A DNA stretch of 64,000 bases from Tetracentron sinense (taxonomy: Eukaryota > Streptophyta > Magnoliopsida > Trochodendrales > Trochodendraceae). The stretch is taken from contig CM026568.1 in assembly GCA_015143295.1 (NCBI GenBank), positions 12,902,607 through 12,966,606 of the forward strand, given 5' to 3'. The notes under the pieces were generated by a model. That model did no database searches and was not told the origin of the DNA. It saw only the letters and a list, made by a program, of their open reading frames with translations. A program made the position numbers and the translations under genes. This document shows, piece by piece, positions 55,600 to 64,000 of this stretch (its first letter is position 1; every line of letters begins with the position of its first letter).

Positions 55600-56634
55600 T
55601 GATTTAGGAGCATCCCCAGCCACCTCATCAAGTGGTTCGAATGGCTTGAATTCTCTTAGAGGGTTTTGGCAAGCCCCTGGGGGCTTTTCAAACAAAGCTA
55701 CATCAGCCTTATGAGCCAGCAAGAGAAAGCTCGCAGGTTAATTTTGACTAGGGCGTTTTGGCCAAACTCTAATTTGGGCCTATTAGTTATTTGGGCTTAA
55801 ATTATTAGTAGGATTAGTTATTACTTATTAGAAGTCTCTTATTTTTTTTAGATCTTTTATTTTCGAAGGTCGATTTTAGAAGTTAAATATTCTCTTCTAT
55901 ATTGCTCAAGAGAATAGGAGTTTCTAGAGTTGAGTTTGAGTACTGATATAAAAAATCGCCGAGCTTGAGTCAGGTTAAGAAGATAAATTTCAACACTTAT
56001 ATAATGGGATCATGGGTTGAGTTTTGTAGAATGTTGAGCTTTTGATCAAAAGTTTGAGAAGAATTGTTTCTGGCTGAAATTTAATGGAGGGAAATTATTG
56101 AGGTAGGCGCAAGGCAACCATAGAAATCAAGTTCTATAACCTTCGCACCATACCATTCGCCATACTAATTGATCTGAAACCTATATTATGTTCTGGTTTC
56201 ATCTCTAGCTTGAATTCTTTGATTATCTCGGAACTTCAGCATTATTATTATTGTTGGTTTGAATTAAACCCTGGTTTTGAAATTAGACTACTTTTATCCA
56301 TTTGGTTTTGTTTCTTATCATCTAAATACCTTTGATTGATTTGCGACCTATTGAGTTAAAACCCTAATCTAAAACTGAATTTTATAACTTTTTGTGAAAT
56401 TTCAGTTGTTTCCTATTCTTCAGGCTTACTCTAATTGACTTTAAATGGATTTCTAAACCATAGAACCCAATTCAATACCTTCTACATTTTTTCTAAATCA
56501 GTTTTATATTGTCCACTTCAATTTTTGAGTGATAAATCCTAAAATACCCTTAGTGGCCGAATTGTTGAATTTTGGATTTTGAGTAATTTGGGTAGATCCT
56601 ACTTGGAAAAATGTATCACTTTCGCATTGCATCA
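55600..56634 (+). repeat. 5' LTR of the gypsy-like element
   Basis: It begins 355 bp after CCZ1 exon 7. The first about 230 bp are repeated at 58834-59061 in the same orientation. It ends GCATTGCATCA right before the primer site. Confidence 0.65.
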
Positions 56635-56638
56635 AAAT

Positions 56639-56652
56639 TGGTATTAAAGAGA
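56639..56652 (+). other. Degenerate primer binding site
   Basis: TGGTATTAAAGAGA compares with TGGTATCAGAGC of the plant tRNA-iMet site. Its position, four bases after the LTR end, supports it. Confidence 0.6.
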
Positions 56653-57246
56653 TTCATTTTGGAATTGAACACATTTGTTCACCAGTTAAGGAGTGGAATT
56701 GAGTACAAGTGCATTGCGGATAATAGGTATGTTTCTATAGAGAAAGGATAATTTGGAGTAGATACATGAAGAGAAGTTTGGTAATATTTAACCTTCATTG
56801 GGAAGTAGAAAGCAGCTGACCCCAAATAGTCAGCTGAAATATGCCCAGGATCGAAGTGGTATTTCTAGTAGTTCAACCTCTGTCACTTCACCTTGTAATG
56901 AGTGCTCCATCAGATAGAGACTATGGGTTGAAGCCTGAAGCAGCCGAACCTATTGTAGTGACCGAGTCTCTAATCTTAAGTCATGCATGTATTTCTGCAC
57001 TAATATCCTAGTGTAACCATAGCATGACATTGCAGGGGAATCCTATGAAACTTCTCCATATATTCATGCATGCTCCTAGCACCATGACATAAATCTTTCA
57101 ACCTGTTGTATAGAGTCCTCTTGTAGTTCAATGGCACAAATTTCCTCATTTTTGCTCAACCATTCCCATGTTCTCATGGGCTCTAATCTGCATACGAAGT
57201 TGTACTAGATCTGACCACTAAAGTGAAGCAAGCCCTCTAAATCTAG

Positions 57247-57871
57247 TGGCAACCATAGTAACAAAGTTCTCTGATTTTTCAAAAAGTCTCAAACAATACA
57301 CGACTTTTTGGTTGAACGATTAATTCCTGAACTATTCACGACTTTTTGAAAAAATTAGGACTTTCTTAAAAAGCCGAGAATTTTTTCTGATTCAGATGAA
57401 GTCACAGGCCATATTGGGGAATGAAAGGAAGGTAAGCCGCTTCACCTCCGTCCGCTTATCCCCTTTTTGCCCTTTGTTGCTGCTTCCAGACATGGGATAA
57501 ATTAAACACGAATTATTCACAACTTTTTGAAAAAGTTCCGAGTAAATATCTAATTTATGAAATATGTTTGTTTATAATAGTTATTTAATATTTTTTTCAT
57601 ATCCTTCTCGATTTTTTACCAATTTATTTTTGGATTTTCTAAATTTTGCCTTTTTTTAAAAAAAATTTCCTAGACGAATAATTCATGAACTCCGATTTGG
57701 TAGTTATGGTTAGTATCAGGTTACTTTCTCTCTATTATTATTATATTTATATTTTTATTGTTTCCGTTTTTTCCCCAAAGTTTTCCTGACTTTATCGAAT
57801 TTTACCGATTTTTTATGAACTAAACCCCCACCGAATTATTACCGAATCCCCGACTTCTTACTATGGTTGAA
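57247..57871. mobile_element. TIR element with CAACCATAGTAA ends
   Basis: The left end, CAACCATAGTAACAAAG, matches the reverse of the right end, CAACCATAGTAAGAAGTCGG. Inside are repeated CGACTTTTTG/AAAAAGTC motifs (57300-57370; 57520-57540) and an AT-rich right half. No ORF and no clear target duplication. Confidence 0.6.
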
Positions 57872-57889
57872 GGTAGAGACTTACCTGAG

Positions 57890-58830
57890 TTTCATGGTCA
57901 GATGAAACCTGAGGTAATTCCAAAGCTTTTGACAGACAGAGAATATTTTCACCTACAAGACCATTCCTAAGGATAGACAAGTTTCTTTCGTTCCCAGATC
58001 AGCATTTTGGAATTGCACTTGTATGTGAGGAGAAGATGTTGCACTTATGGGAACAGTTTGATAAGAACTTAAAGATTTTAGAATCAAAAGCCAAGGAGAA
58101 GACTATTGAGGTTAGGAAGCTTGAAATCAAGAGTGAGCACAAGGAAATCATGTGTTCCAGTTTTGGTACCCAAGGACATTTCTCTACTGTGTTTCCTAAG
58201 TAAAAGACTGTGGCTATCATGGAAGACATTCCTAGAGAGACAGAAGAAGCATAGCAAGAGGCTGTTCCTTCGAGTGAAGAAACAACTGACAGTTGTGGTG
58301 GAAGGAGAGGCAACACGTACTCTTATAACATTCATCAAAAGAATTTTGACTAAGTTGCAGATGAAGAAAGAGTTGGAGCATGAAGGATTGTTTAATTATC
58401 CATGACACTTATATATAGTCCATACCATCGTTATAATGGCAGTGATATGAATCTTATTTCTTCTTAGTTTTGGATATAAGATTGATAGCAGGTCCACAGC
58501 AGAAGATACAGTTGATGCAGGCTTCAAGAATGATCGTTTGGAGGCATTATCTACTATTTTACTATTATGTTGGGTTACGCATGTGATATGCATGCATGTG
58601 ATGTTTGTTAAGGGTGACCTTGAAAGTCAGACATGGATGCGATTTATTATATTGGGAGTAATACTTATCTTCATCAAAAGAAAGGTGATACTGAGAGTAG
58701 CAGCACAGGGAGAGATGCTGAGAAAGCATTGTGAACAAGCACCAAGAGAAGATTCAGTTAGCAACTAGAGGCATTTCAAAAGACCAATGCTGGAGACAAG
58801 TTCGTGGTCAAACTTTTTCAACCTGGGTAG
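57890..58830 (+). other. Internal region of the gypsy-like element, coding relics not identified
   Basis: Two short open frames (58106-58405 and 58538-58768) are Lys/Glu/Leu-rich and match no domain I know. The last residues before the LTR, NFFNLGRVDAG, resemble the usual end of gypsy pol (a PGRVDAG-type end read through the polypurine tract). Confidence 0.35.
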
Positions 58831-59084
58831 AGTTGATGCAGGTTCATCCCAAGGCACCTCATCAAGTGGTTTGAGTGGCTTGAATTCTCTTAACTCTTAA
58901 GAGGGTTTTGGCAAGTCATAGAGGTTTTCACCAAGCAATATCAACCATATGAGCCACCTCATAAGAGACGGCTCACAGGTTAATTTTAGTTAGGGTGTTT
59001 TGGGCCAAACTCTAATTTGGGCCTTTTAGTTACCAGGGCTTGTATTATAAGTTGGATTAGTTCGAGAGGATAAAAGTTAGGGTT

Positions 59085-59305
59085 TGAGAGGGAAAAGAAG
59101 AAAAAGAAGAAGAATAGGTTTAAGGAAAAATTGTGAGAGAGATTACTAATCTCTCTCCCATACTTTATTATTTATACTCCTCTAATTGTATATTATTAGT
59201 ATATAGAGATACTAATAGTATACCCAAACTACAGTGTTTAAGAGATAAAAGATAACATAAACATAAAGCCCATACAACATAAAGCCCATAACACCTTATT
59301 CAACA
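59085..59305 (-). repeat. Ty1/copia 3' LTR (minus strand)
   Basis: Read on the minus strand it starts TGTTGAATAAGGTGTTATGG, directly after CTTGAAGAG, the usual purine tract before a copia LTR, and probably ends CCCTCTCA at 59085. It is followed by the truncated gypsy-like LTR. The lower boundary is approximate. Confidence 0.7.
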
Positions 59306-59800
59306 CTCTTCAAGTTGGTGCGTAGATATCACTCATGCCCAACTTGCCAACAATGTTTCGAAACTGAGTACCACCAAGACCCTTAGTCAACACATCAGTC
59401 AATTGATCTTCAGATATCACAAACGAGGTGCAAATGTAACCCTTCTTCAACTTCTTGATGAAATGACGATCTACCTCAATATGTTTGGTCCGGTCATGCT
59501 ACACCGGATTATGAGCAATACTAATAGTAGCCTTATTATCACAATATAAGCTTATGGGGCCTTCGGTGGGAAATCCAATCTAATTCAAGAACAATCCAAG
59601 CCACAAAAGCTCACACACACTATGAGCCATGGCTCTAAACTCCTCCTCTGAACTGGATCTCGCAACTACATTATGTTTCTTACTTCTCCATGTAACAAGA
59701 TTACCTCCAACCATGGTGCAATAACTAGATCGGTGTAGGCTTCAACTCTTAGGTTCTCATTACAGGTATACAACAAACCCTTCCCAGGGGATGACTAAGT
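59306..59800 (-). pseudogene. Ty1/copia RNase H and polyprotein C-terminus
   Basis: On the minus strand the frame reads KHNVVARSSSEEEFRAMAHS, SLYCDNKATISIAHNPV, HDRTKHIEVDRHFIKKLKKG, DQLTDVLTKGLGGTQFRNIV and GKLGMSDIYAPT, then the LTR. This is the standard C-terminal RNase H of plant copia elements, with the acidic residues of SSSEEEF and YCDNK visible. A few in-frame stops are present. The RT and integrase parts are not found upstream (59800-60230), so the copy is 5'-truncated. Confidence 0.9.
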
Positions 59801-60239
59801 AGTGGAGGATTCGATAGACTGCATCTAGATGACCAATAGTTAGAGAATGCATAAATTGGACTCTATGAGAGAATGAGAACTTTGCCCTCCACAATGGGAT
59901 CATTAGGTAGATTTGATCTGCGCTCCTAATTTGATGGGAGCGATGTTCGGAGAAGGATCAACTCCCGAACCGCCAAATCAATCTATGGATCTTGCTAACC
60001 TCTTAGGAGCCTTGTAAATATTTTCTTCTGGTAGTGGAGTCCAGTTAATGCCTATGTAATTTCTGTATTTAGCTTCATCTCTCACATGCATCTTAATGGC
60101 CAGTTAATCTAATGCAAATAATGTTTCCACTCTATAACCAAATATTGCTTTTTGTCTAAAATTCATCCATTTTTTAGGGGAAGAAATTGGCACCCACAAA
60201 ACTCAATTTGAATTTAGAAATAAAATTTACCTAAGCTAT
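59801..60239. other. Intron 7, unassigned
   Basis: No domain or boundary recognised. It may be remnant of the copia element or of older repeats. Confidence 0.35.
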
Positions 60240-60458
60240 TGCTTCCTTTTTTGGTCGAAGGTAACAATACCACAAGGCAAAGCTACAGTCAAACGGAAGG
60301 AAAACACACACCACTCACGCGCACACACACAACCACTAATCACCCAACTCATGAAGCTTCACACCATAGGAACCTCAAAACGGGTACCAACCGTTTGAGG
60401 GCCATGGAACTTTATGAGCTAGGGTGGCCGGTAGTAAACTACCGAGGTGGGACTAAAC
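60240..60458. repeat. Tandem duplicate unit 1 (about 225 bp)
   Basis: GAAGGTAACAATACCACAAG to GTGGGACTAAAC is repeated at 63191-63418 with few differences. The two units were adjacent before the 2.7-kb element inserted between them. A (CA)n/(CG.CA)n run lies near 60318 and 63270. Opposite-direction reading gives no coding sense. Confidence 0.85.
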
Positions 60459-61369
60459 TGTGACGCCCCGAACCTGCACCTAGGGAATCAAGTTCCTAGA
60501 CGCGTGTCCGTTCGTCAAATCATGCAAGCGGAAGACTTTATCCGCGAAAATGCGGGAAATTTAAACATTTATCAGATGCTTCCAAAAAGCAAATAACACC
60601 TGTCATCACAATAATCATCATACAAACCATATACTTGTATTATTTACATCAAGTTTGTTTTACAAAAGTAAGCGCCTCTATCACGCCAGGTATAACTTGT
60701 ACAAGCCTCCAAAATGTCCAGATGGACTTTTCACTTACTGGTCAGCAGCTCCAAGATCTGCTGACACTAAAAGTCAGTGAGCTATGAAGTCCAATAAAAC
60801 CACAATCCTTCTAAACTATTTTCCGCATAATAACACGCATCAATAATGATATAATAAACAGTTCAATTTGCATGTTACAGTAAAATAGAACAGTATATAA
60901 TAAACTGTGACCCAAGGTCACTTAGGGTTACGTCACCCTAACCGAGGTTCCCGACCTCACATTACTTTCCAATTATGAAGTTCAGTTATGAATGTATTAT
61001 ATTACCAAGTTATCATTTTGATCATCAATCATGTTTCATTTCGAATCCTGAGACTCTATTAATTAGCCACAGCCCACAAATGTTCAGCTTAAAGTCTCTA
61101 AATCCTAACCATAATACATTGAGTCATTTTGACTCACACACGCTGTTCTGGCTTTCACCCGAACACGACCAAACCTTGGGTATACCAACCCAACTCACCT
61201 GGAATCCGACGATTCCATACCGAACCATGAGTCCACCAACTCAAACAAATACACCAACCCTGAGTATACCAACTCAGACCACTTCGTATCCGAAGCTTAC
61301 ACACACAACATGGGCATTCACTCAATAAAGACATACTTTTCCATTCAATTGACTGGCCACATGTACCGT

Positions 61370-61800
61370 GTATTCGCCGCCATCGTCCTGGGTATCAGTT
61401 ATGAAGGAACCCCGACCAACCTGCCTACCGTCATCTTCTAGCTAGTCTACGGAGGAACCCCGACATTTATACCAATGCCGACATCTCCTGACGTTCCACC
61501 AAGAAGAGACCCCGATAGACACGATGCCGACATTTTCTAACCCGCCCAGAGAGGAATCCCGGGCTATACACTATCTGATGTTTAGCCACTTTAAACTCCC
61601 TAGGACTCCGACATCTCCTGACTATCAGTCACGGAGGAACCACGGGCCATGCAGGATACCGCCACTCCTGACCTAGTCCAAGAGGCACCACGAACGACCT
61701 AGACAAACAGACCGACATCTCCTGACTATCAGTCACGGAGGAACCTCAGGCCTTACTGGACACCGTCTCTCCCGACCTAGTCAAAGAGGAACCACGGACT
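61370..61800. repeat. Degenerate tandem repeats of about 104 bp inside the solo-LTR-like element
   Basis: GACATCTCCTGACTATCAGT followed by CACGGAGGAACC occurs at 61610 and 61714 (104 bp apart). Looser copies with GAGGAACCCCGAC and CCGACATCTCCTGAC occur from 61395 on. Confidence 0.8.
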
Positions 61801-62488
61801 ATACTTAATCCTGGTTAGATTTTCTAACCATAGGTTAACCCCAGTTAACCCAAGCCTCGCTTGATTAACTGAAATACTTGGGCCTCGTGCCCGTGAACCA
61901 ACTCCGGTAACACACCGTCCCGTTAAGGAATGTCTCCAGACTAATGGATGTCTCCATAGCGTTATACGACTTTCAAAATAACTTTTCGTCACCCTGAAGT
62001 GGCGATACAATTTACCCGGGACCCGATCTGGGCTCCCCGAGGGACCACATAAAATCACAACATCACATAGGGGTCTCCGACCCTTTTTCATTCACGTCAA
62101 AAGACATGCATATACTTCACATGAAATAATATAGCAAAATAAGCGGAAAAAGAGAAGAAAAGAGGGGTTTTACCTGCTTCACGCGTTTTGAGGCATCTAG
62201 AGCCGAAACGGACACCGCCAATGCACTTGGAAGGATGATCAACCCCAAGGTAGGGCGCATGCAACTTTCTCTCTCTACCATTTTTTTCTCTCTACACACC
62301 AAACGAGATGCCGGAGAGAAAATTAGACGCCGCCAACGCGTCGGGGACGTCGAAAAACCCTAAGGGACCTCCTTTTCCCTCTCTCTTCCTTTCTCTCCTC
62401 ACTTTCTCTCTCTAAAATGCTGTGGCAGAACCTCCCCCTATGAATACAGAACGTGAGAAATGGGGGAGGTTGTCCTCCATTTTATATA

Positions 62489-62517
62489 TAAGGTCATGTG
62501 CTATGCACATGACCTTA
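62489..62517. promoter_or_regulatory. Perfect 13-bp palindrome beside a TATA box
   Basis: TAAGGTCATGTGC, then TAT, then its exact reverse complement. TTTATATATAAGG overlaps the left arm. For minus-strand transcription the palindrome would sit directly upstream of the TATA box. Confidence 0.8.
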
Positions 62518-63190
62518 ATAAATGGTCCCGTTGACCAAGTCAACGGTTGACCGTTTGACTATTTTTTTGCGTTCTCTTATGTATACGGCTTCCGTAGTCC
62601 TACTTAATGACATCCGATTTTGACGAAACTTTAGGTGACCGAACTTGGGGCAGTCCGACACCTACTGTAAAAATTTCGGGGAAAAATACTGAGTTTTGAC
62701 AGCTGCACTTTAATCCAAAAGAAAATTGCAAAACCCACTAATTTTCTGATTTCGGACACAAAACACGTTGTCGTTTCTTCGTTTGAGATAACTAACTGCC
62801 GAGACGACAGACATTAGTCCCCACGGCCGACCGACACGCATTAGTGCCAACCGCACGGATTTTTATTAGAATCTCCAACAGATATTGGGTCCCACTTAAT
62901 TTCTGAAAATATGGAAATTTCTCATTTTTCTCAATTTTATCACATAATGGCCCCACGGTCCCGCGAAATGGTACATGACGGAATCGATACGGTAGGGGTG
63001 TGTCCTGGCAGTCGACCGGCACACTGTGTGCGAGTTTCGCCAAAAGATACTGAGATTTCCTCGGTGCACTTCAATCCCGAGCAAAATCCATTTTTTTATT
63101 AATTTAACAAATAATTAACTAATTAACCTCCATTAAGGACCCATAAACACATAATTTTATTATATTAAAATTCCGGGTCGTTACATAAAC

Positions 63191-63418
63191 TCTTTTGGTT
63201 TTTTCGGTCTAAGGTAACAATACCACAAGGCAAAGCTACAGTTAAACGGAAGGAAAACACGCACCACTCACGCGCACGCGCACGCACACAGCCACTAACC
63301 ACCCAACTCATGAAGCTTCACACCACAGGAACCTCAAAACGGGTACCAGCCATTTGAGGGCCATGGAACTTTATGAGCTAGGGTGGCCGGTAGTAAACTA
63401 CTGAGGTTGGACTAAACT
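63191..63418. repeat. Tandem duplicate unit 2
   Basis: Second copy of the unit at 60240-60458, from GGTCTAAGGTAACAATACC to GACTAAAC. Differences are mostly transitions and an expanded GCGCACGC run. Confidence 0.85.
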
Positions 63419-63777
63419 CTTTGGTTTTTTTGGTCTGTCTGTCTCTTTATAAAGAATGTTAGTGCTATATTCATTTGTTTAAAAACATTAAAATCGGTTT
63501 TGAAGTTATTCCTCATCAAATCAGTTCTACTTGGCCATATTGGAATTTGTATTACTGGAGATGGACAAAAGAGAAACCATGTCACTTGAGGCCAATGCGA
63601 ACGAGGCAGATTTCATGATAAAGTAACCAATGAGTTTTAGTGTTCTTTATAACTTTTGATTTGCGAGGCAATTTTCTTTAAAGAAATGGCCAGAGTCAAC
63701 GATAGATTTGATGACTTTTCGCTGCCTTAAAAGTCTCTGGTTCTTCTTTGGACAAATTGATTAGTCTCTATCAAAAC

Positions 63778-63961
63778 CAGTGTAGTCAACTGTCGCCTAG
63801 GCCACCGCCTCGCCTAGCTAGGACCCCTATTGCCTAGATCTTGATCTAGGCGGGCACTCCCTAAATATTATATACTATAAACAAAATAAAGCAAATTTTG
63901 GTTTCCTAGGCATCGACTCACCTAGGGAACCTCCCTATTGCATGGACACTTGATTACACTG
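63778..63961. mobile_element. Small hAT-type MITE, CCTAGGC-motif family, 184 bp
   Basis: The left end is CAGTGTAGTCAACTGTCGCC; the reverse of the right end is CAGTGTAATCAAGTGTCC. The 8-bp target duplication ATCAAAAC is exact (63770-63777 and 63962-63969). It carries GCCTAG/CTAGGC motifs like the element at 5835. Confidence 0.9.
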
Positions 63962-64000
63962 ATCAAAACAGAGTAACTTAGCTGATTTTGTCCATGGCAA

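Larger units (their letters stand above)
55600..59061 (+). mobile_element. Ty3/gypsy-like element without pol (LARD-like), 3' LTR cut short
   Basis: A 5' LTR of about 1035 bp (TGATTTAGG ... GCATCA, 55600-56634) is followed by a degenerate tRNA-Met-type primer site and about 2.2 kb without recognisable protein domains. A purine-rich GGGTAGAG precedes the start of the second LTR at 58834 (TGATGCAGG). The shared words CACCTCATCAAGTGGTT and TTGGCAAG and the CAGGTTAATTTT.A.TAGGG stretch tie the two LTRs together. The second LTR matches for about 230 bp, then runs into a copia LTR. A TIR-type element lies inside at 57247-57871. Confidence 0.65.
60459..63185 (-). mobile_element. 2.7-kb solo-LTR-like insertion
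   Basis: The ends are TGTGACGCCCCGAA on the left and TGTAACGACCCGGAA reversed from the right, so it starts TG and ends CA with short terminal inverted repeats. The 5-bp target duplication TAAAC lies at 60454-60458 and 63186-63190. No primer site, purine tract, internal LTR pair or coding domain was found. I favour a large solo LTR in minus orientation, with TATA near 62485 and a long leader toward 60459. Confidence 0.75.

Noticed and set aside
55245-64000. Search for the last CCZ1 exon
   Set aside because: I looked for the conserved C-terminal blocks of CCZ1 after exon 7 and found none; the exon most likely lies beyond the window.

Overview
This is a stretch of a plant nuclear genome, almost certainly an angiosperm with many repeats. 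The evidence is one spliced plant gene with GT-AG introns, L1-type LINEs, Ty3/gypsy and Ty1/copia elements with plant-type primer sites, and many hAT-type miniature elements. I could not identify the species. Long-intron lineages such as magnoliids or Camellia-like woody dicots would fit, but that is a guess. There is no bacterial-style gene organisation, CRISPR array or intact tRNA/rRNA gene.

The only host gene I can support is CCZ1, on the + strand. CCZ1 is the partner of MON1 in the guanine nucleotide exchange factor for Rab7. Seven coding exons (2626-2807, 8552-8645, 14921-15104, 15356-15465, 20060-20155, 20332-20793, 55089-55244) join in phase into 428 codons with no stop. The C-terminal part, roughly the last 80 residues in the Arabidopsis protein, is not in the window and should lie beyond 64000. 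Almost everything else is intron. Intron 1 is 5.7 kb, intron 2 6.3 kb, intron 4 4.6 kb, intron 6 34.3 kb, and intron 7 exceeds 8.7 kb.

Layout. 1-2625: LINE fragment, a GAGGCG-type element end, and the CCZ1 upstream region. Intron 1: a decayed U6 snRNA copy, an ACTCG-type hAT MITE, an antisense LINE tail, and a hAT MITE holding a 5'-truncated LINE; both of the last two have target duplications. Intron 2: tandem duplications, a long inverted repeat, an ACTCG MITE nested in a CGGTTTC element, and a badly decayed LINE. Intron 4: three or four TIR elements. Intron 6: another hAT MITE; a chromovirus derivative with three LTR copies in +, -, + order; hAT transposase remnants; a nearly intact Tat-lineage Ty3/gypsy element (32085-39207) nested in a hAT-like element; a full-length but dead L1 LINE (40776-48388); a GATACG-type MITE; and an antisense LINE. 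Intron 7: a gypsy-like element without pol, the 3' end of an antisense copia element, a 2.7-kb solo-LTR-like insertion inside a tandem duplication, and a small hAT MITE at the right edge.

The most interesting features are: (1) inverted LTR copies that sit in the CCZ1 sense transcript and could fold into long hairpin RNA; (2) a set of hAT-type elements with a shared terminal core and 8-bp duplications, each family with its own short CpG-containing subterminal motif array; (3) a gypsy element whose 3' LTR has lost all of U3, with the breakpoint near the predicted transcription start, and whose 5' U3 carries a 46-bp repeat array; and (4) a LINE in which ORF1 stop and ORF2 start overlap as ATGA, and whose ORF2 stop codons mostly look like C-to-T deamination.
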